Below are positions 14,479-15,490 of a stretch of 15,490 nt of DNA, piece after piece. Location: contig JAOUPJ010000045.1 of the NCBI GenBank assembly GCA_029879945.1, positions 1 through 15,490 on the forward strand, given 5' to 3'. How positions within the stretch are numbered: position 1 is the stretch's first letter; every line of letters starts with the position of its first letter. Both the position numbers and the translations under genes were made by a program. A model generated the notes under the pieces. That model was not told the origin of the DNA, ran no database searches, and saw only the letters and a program-made list of their open reading frames with translations. The DNA comes from Gammaproteobacteria bacterium. Its GTDB lineage: Bacteria > Pseudomonadota > Gammaproteobacteria > S012-40.

Positions 14479-15315
14479 CTATTCACCCAGGTATACTTCA
14501 ATGACTTTTTGGTTGTTTTGAACTTCACTCATGCTGCCCTCTGCGAGAACGGAACCCTCGTGTAAAACTGTCACCTTATTGGCAATAGAGCGCACAAATT
14601 GCATATCGTGCTCAACGACGACCACGGATTGATCTCCAGCCAGTTTGAGCAGTAGTTCTGCCGTTTTTTCCGTTTCTTGATGAGTCATACCCGCGATGGG
14701 TTCGTCTATCAAAAGCAAGCGGGGTTTTTGCATCATGACCATCCCAATCTCTAACCATTGCTTCTGACCGTGGGAAAGGTTTTTTCCCAGCATCGTGCTG
14801 CAATCTAACAAACCAATATATTCCAGCGTTTCATTGATGGAATCTTTTTGCTCCGCTGTTAATGAAAACCTGAGACTAGGCCAGGTGCGCTTATCTGCGT
14901 CCAGTGCCAGTTCCAGATTTTCAAATGCAGTATGATTTGGGAATACCGTGGGTTTTTGAAATTTTCGCCCTATGCCGACTTGAGCGATTTCGTATTCCTG
15001 TAGCTTTGTAAGATCTATGGTCTGGCCAAAATACGCCAAGCCACTATCGGGACGCGTTTTACCCGTAATGACGTCCATCATAGTTGTTTTTCCAGCGCCA
15101 TTCGGACCAATAATGCATCGCAACTCACCGTCATCGATGGTTAAGGTCAAGTTATTGAGCGCTTTAAAGCCGTCAAACTCTACCGTTATGTCTTCCAAAT
15201 ACAGGATAGGGCCGTGACTGGTGTCCAGGTTCTTCCCGAGCAAAGGAGAAGGTGAGGGTTTTAGGAAACTAAATACCTCGTCACGCCTGACCGACTCACG
15301 TAGCTGTTCAAGCAT
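14479..15315 (-). CDS. urtD: Urea ABC transporter ATP-binding protein UrtD
   Basis: A 278-residue ABC ATPase, the LivG-like partner of UrtE. Walker A is GPNGAGKT (70-77), the Q-loop is in GIGRKFQKPTVFPNHTAFENL, the signature is LSHGQKQWLEIG (from 180; His instead of Gly, usual in UrtD) and Walker B is LLLIDEPIAGM (from 200). GELRCIIGPNGAGKTTMMDVITGKTRPD-type sequence is characteristic of UrtD. I start it at the ATG at 15315, because GGAGG lies nine bases upstream; the longer frame begins with a TTG that directly touches this ribosome binding site. The N-terminal extension of about 35 residues before the ABC core is common in this subunit. The start overlaps the end of urtC by eight bases. Confidence 0.95.
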   Translation of the reverse strand: MLEQLRESVRRDEVFSFLKPSPSPLLGKNLDTSHGPILYLEDITVEFDGFKALNNLTLTIDDGELRCIIGPNGAGKTTMMDVITGKTRPDSGLAYFGQTIDLTKLQEYEIAQVGIGRKFQKPTVFPNHTAFENLELALDADKRTWPSLRFSLTAEQKDSINETLEYIGLLDCSTMLGKNLSHGQKQWLEIGMVMMQKPRLLLIDEPIAGMTHQETEKTAELLLKLAGDQSVVVVEHDMQFVRSIANKVTVLHEGSVLAEGSMSEVQNNQKVIEVYLGE

Positions 15316-15490
15316 TGCTGGCAACCTCCACGTCTTCGCTGCCCCGCCTTTTTCGCTTTGCCAACGCTTCAGCCAATCCCATTACTCCGCGGGGCAGGAA
15401 AATGGTGACAAAAATGAATATAGCGCCGAGAAAAAATAGCCACAATTCGGGGAATGCCGCTGTAAAATAGGTTTTCGCGAAATTGACTAT
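15308..15490 (-). CDS. urtC: Urea ABC transporter permease UrtC, C-terminal end (partial)
   Basis: The last 60 codons of a permease gene run off the right edge of the window. The visible part has a hydrophobic last membrane helix (ELWLFFLGAIFIFVTIF) followed by LPRGVMGLAEAL and a basic tail (KRKRRGSE), the typical end of UrtC/LivM-type permeases. The TGA stop (15308-15310) lies inside the urtD start region, so the two genes overlap by eight bases and are probably translationally coupled. Assignment to UrtC instead of LivM rests on the two UrtD/UrtE genes that follow. Confidence 0.85.
   Translation of the reverse strand: MVNFAKTYFTAAFPELWLFFLGAIFIFVTIFLPRGVMGLAEALAKRKRRGSEDVEVASNA

Noticed and set aside
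15316..15324. TTG start for urtD at 15324
   Set aside because: The GGAGG ribosome binding site would touch the start codon. The ATG at 15315 has correct spacing.

Overview
The window looks like chromosomal DNA of a gammaproteobacterium of moderate GC content. The evidence is a close YgaP-type rhodanese, a YqhA/UPF0114 protein, a YajR-type transporter with its C-terminal YAM domain, a divergent uvrA next to ssb, and a urea ABC (urt) cluster. The sulfur genes at the left would suit an organism that meets sulfide or polysulfide, but no lithotrophy gene is present, so lifestyle and genus are not settled.

Layout. (1) 1-2093, plus strand, is a persulfide-handling module. It has the C-terminal part of a membrane rhodanese (cut by the window edge), a MarR-type regulator whose promoter is overlapped by a direct repeat, a single-domain rhodanese, and an ETHE1-like persulfide dioxygenase, closed by a strong terminator. 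(2) 2094-2621 is a gene-poor stretch with several inverted repeats and a candidate structured leader. (3) 2622-5864 encodes a 1080-residue lipoprotein with five Ig-like repeats, a cadherin-like domain and a seven-bladed FG-GAP propeller, followed by a terminator. (4) 6030-7003 holds a YqhA-family membrane protein and a small unknown protein with a very good ribosome binding site. (5) 7000-10186, minus strand, holds yajR-like, ssb and ispG, with a terminator between ssb and ispG. (6) uvrA is read divergently from 10295. (7) 13155-13676, minus strand, is an AT-rich island. It has a small TPR-like ORF and, in the same frame after two stops, the C-terminal remnant of a sulfotransferase, probably one decayed gene. 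(8) 13781-15490, minus strand, is the end of urtC, then urtD and urtE.

Most of the window is housekeeping or known transport. The less ordinary parts are the cysteine-bearing MarR regulator in a persulfide module, the modular propeller lipoprotein with its internal 52-bp perfect repeat, the structured non-coding stretch before it, and the unannotated sulfotransferase remnant. I did not find a clear new defence or mobile system.
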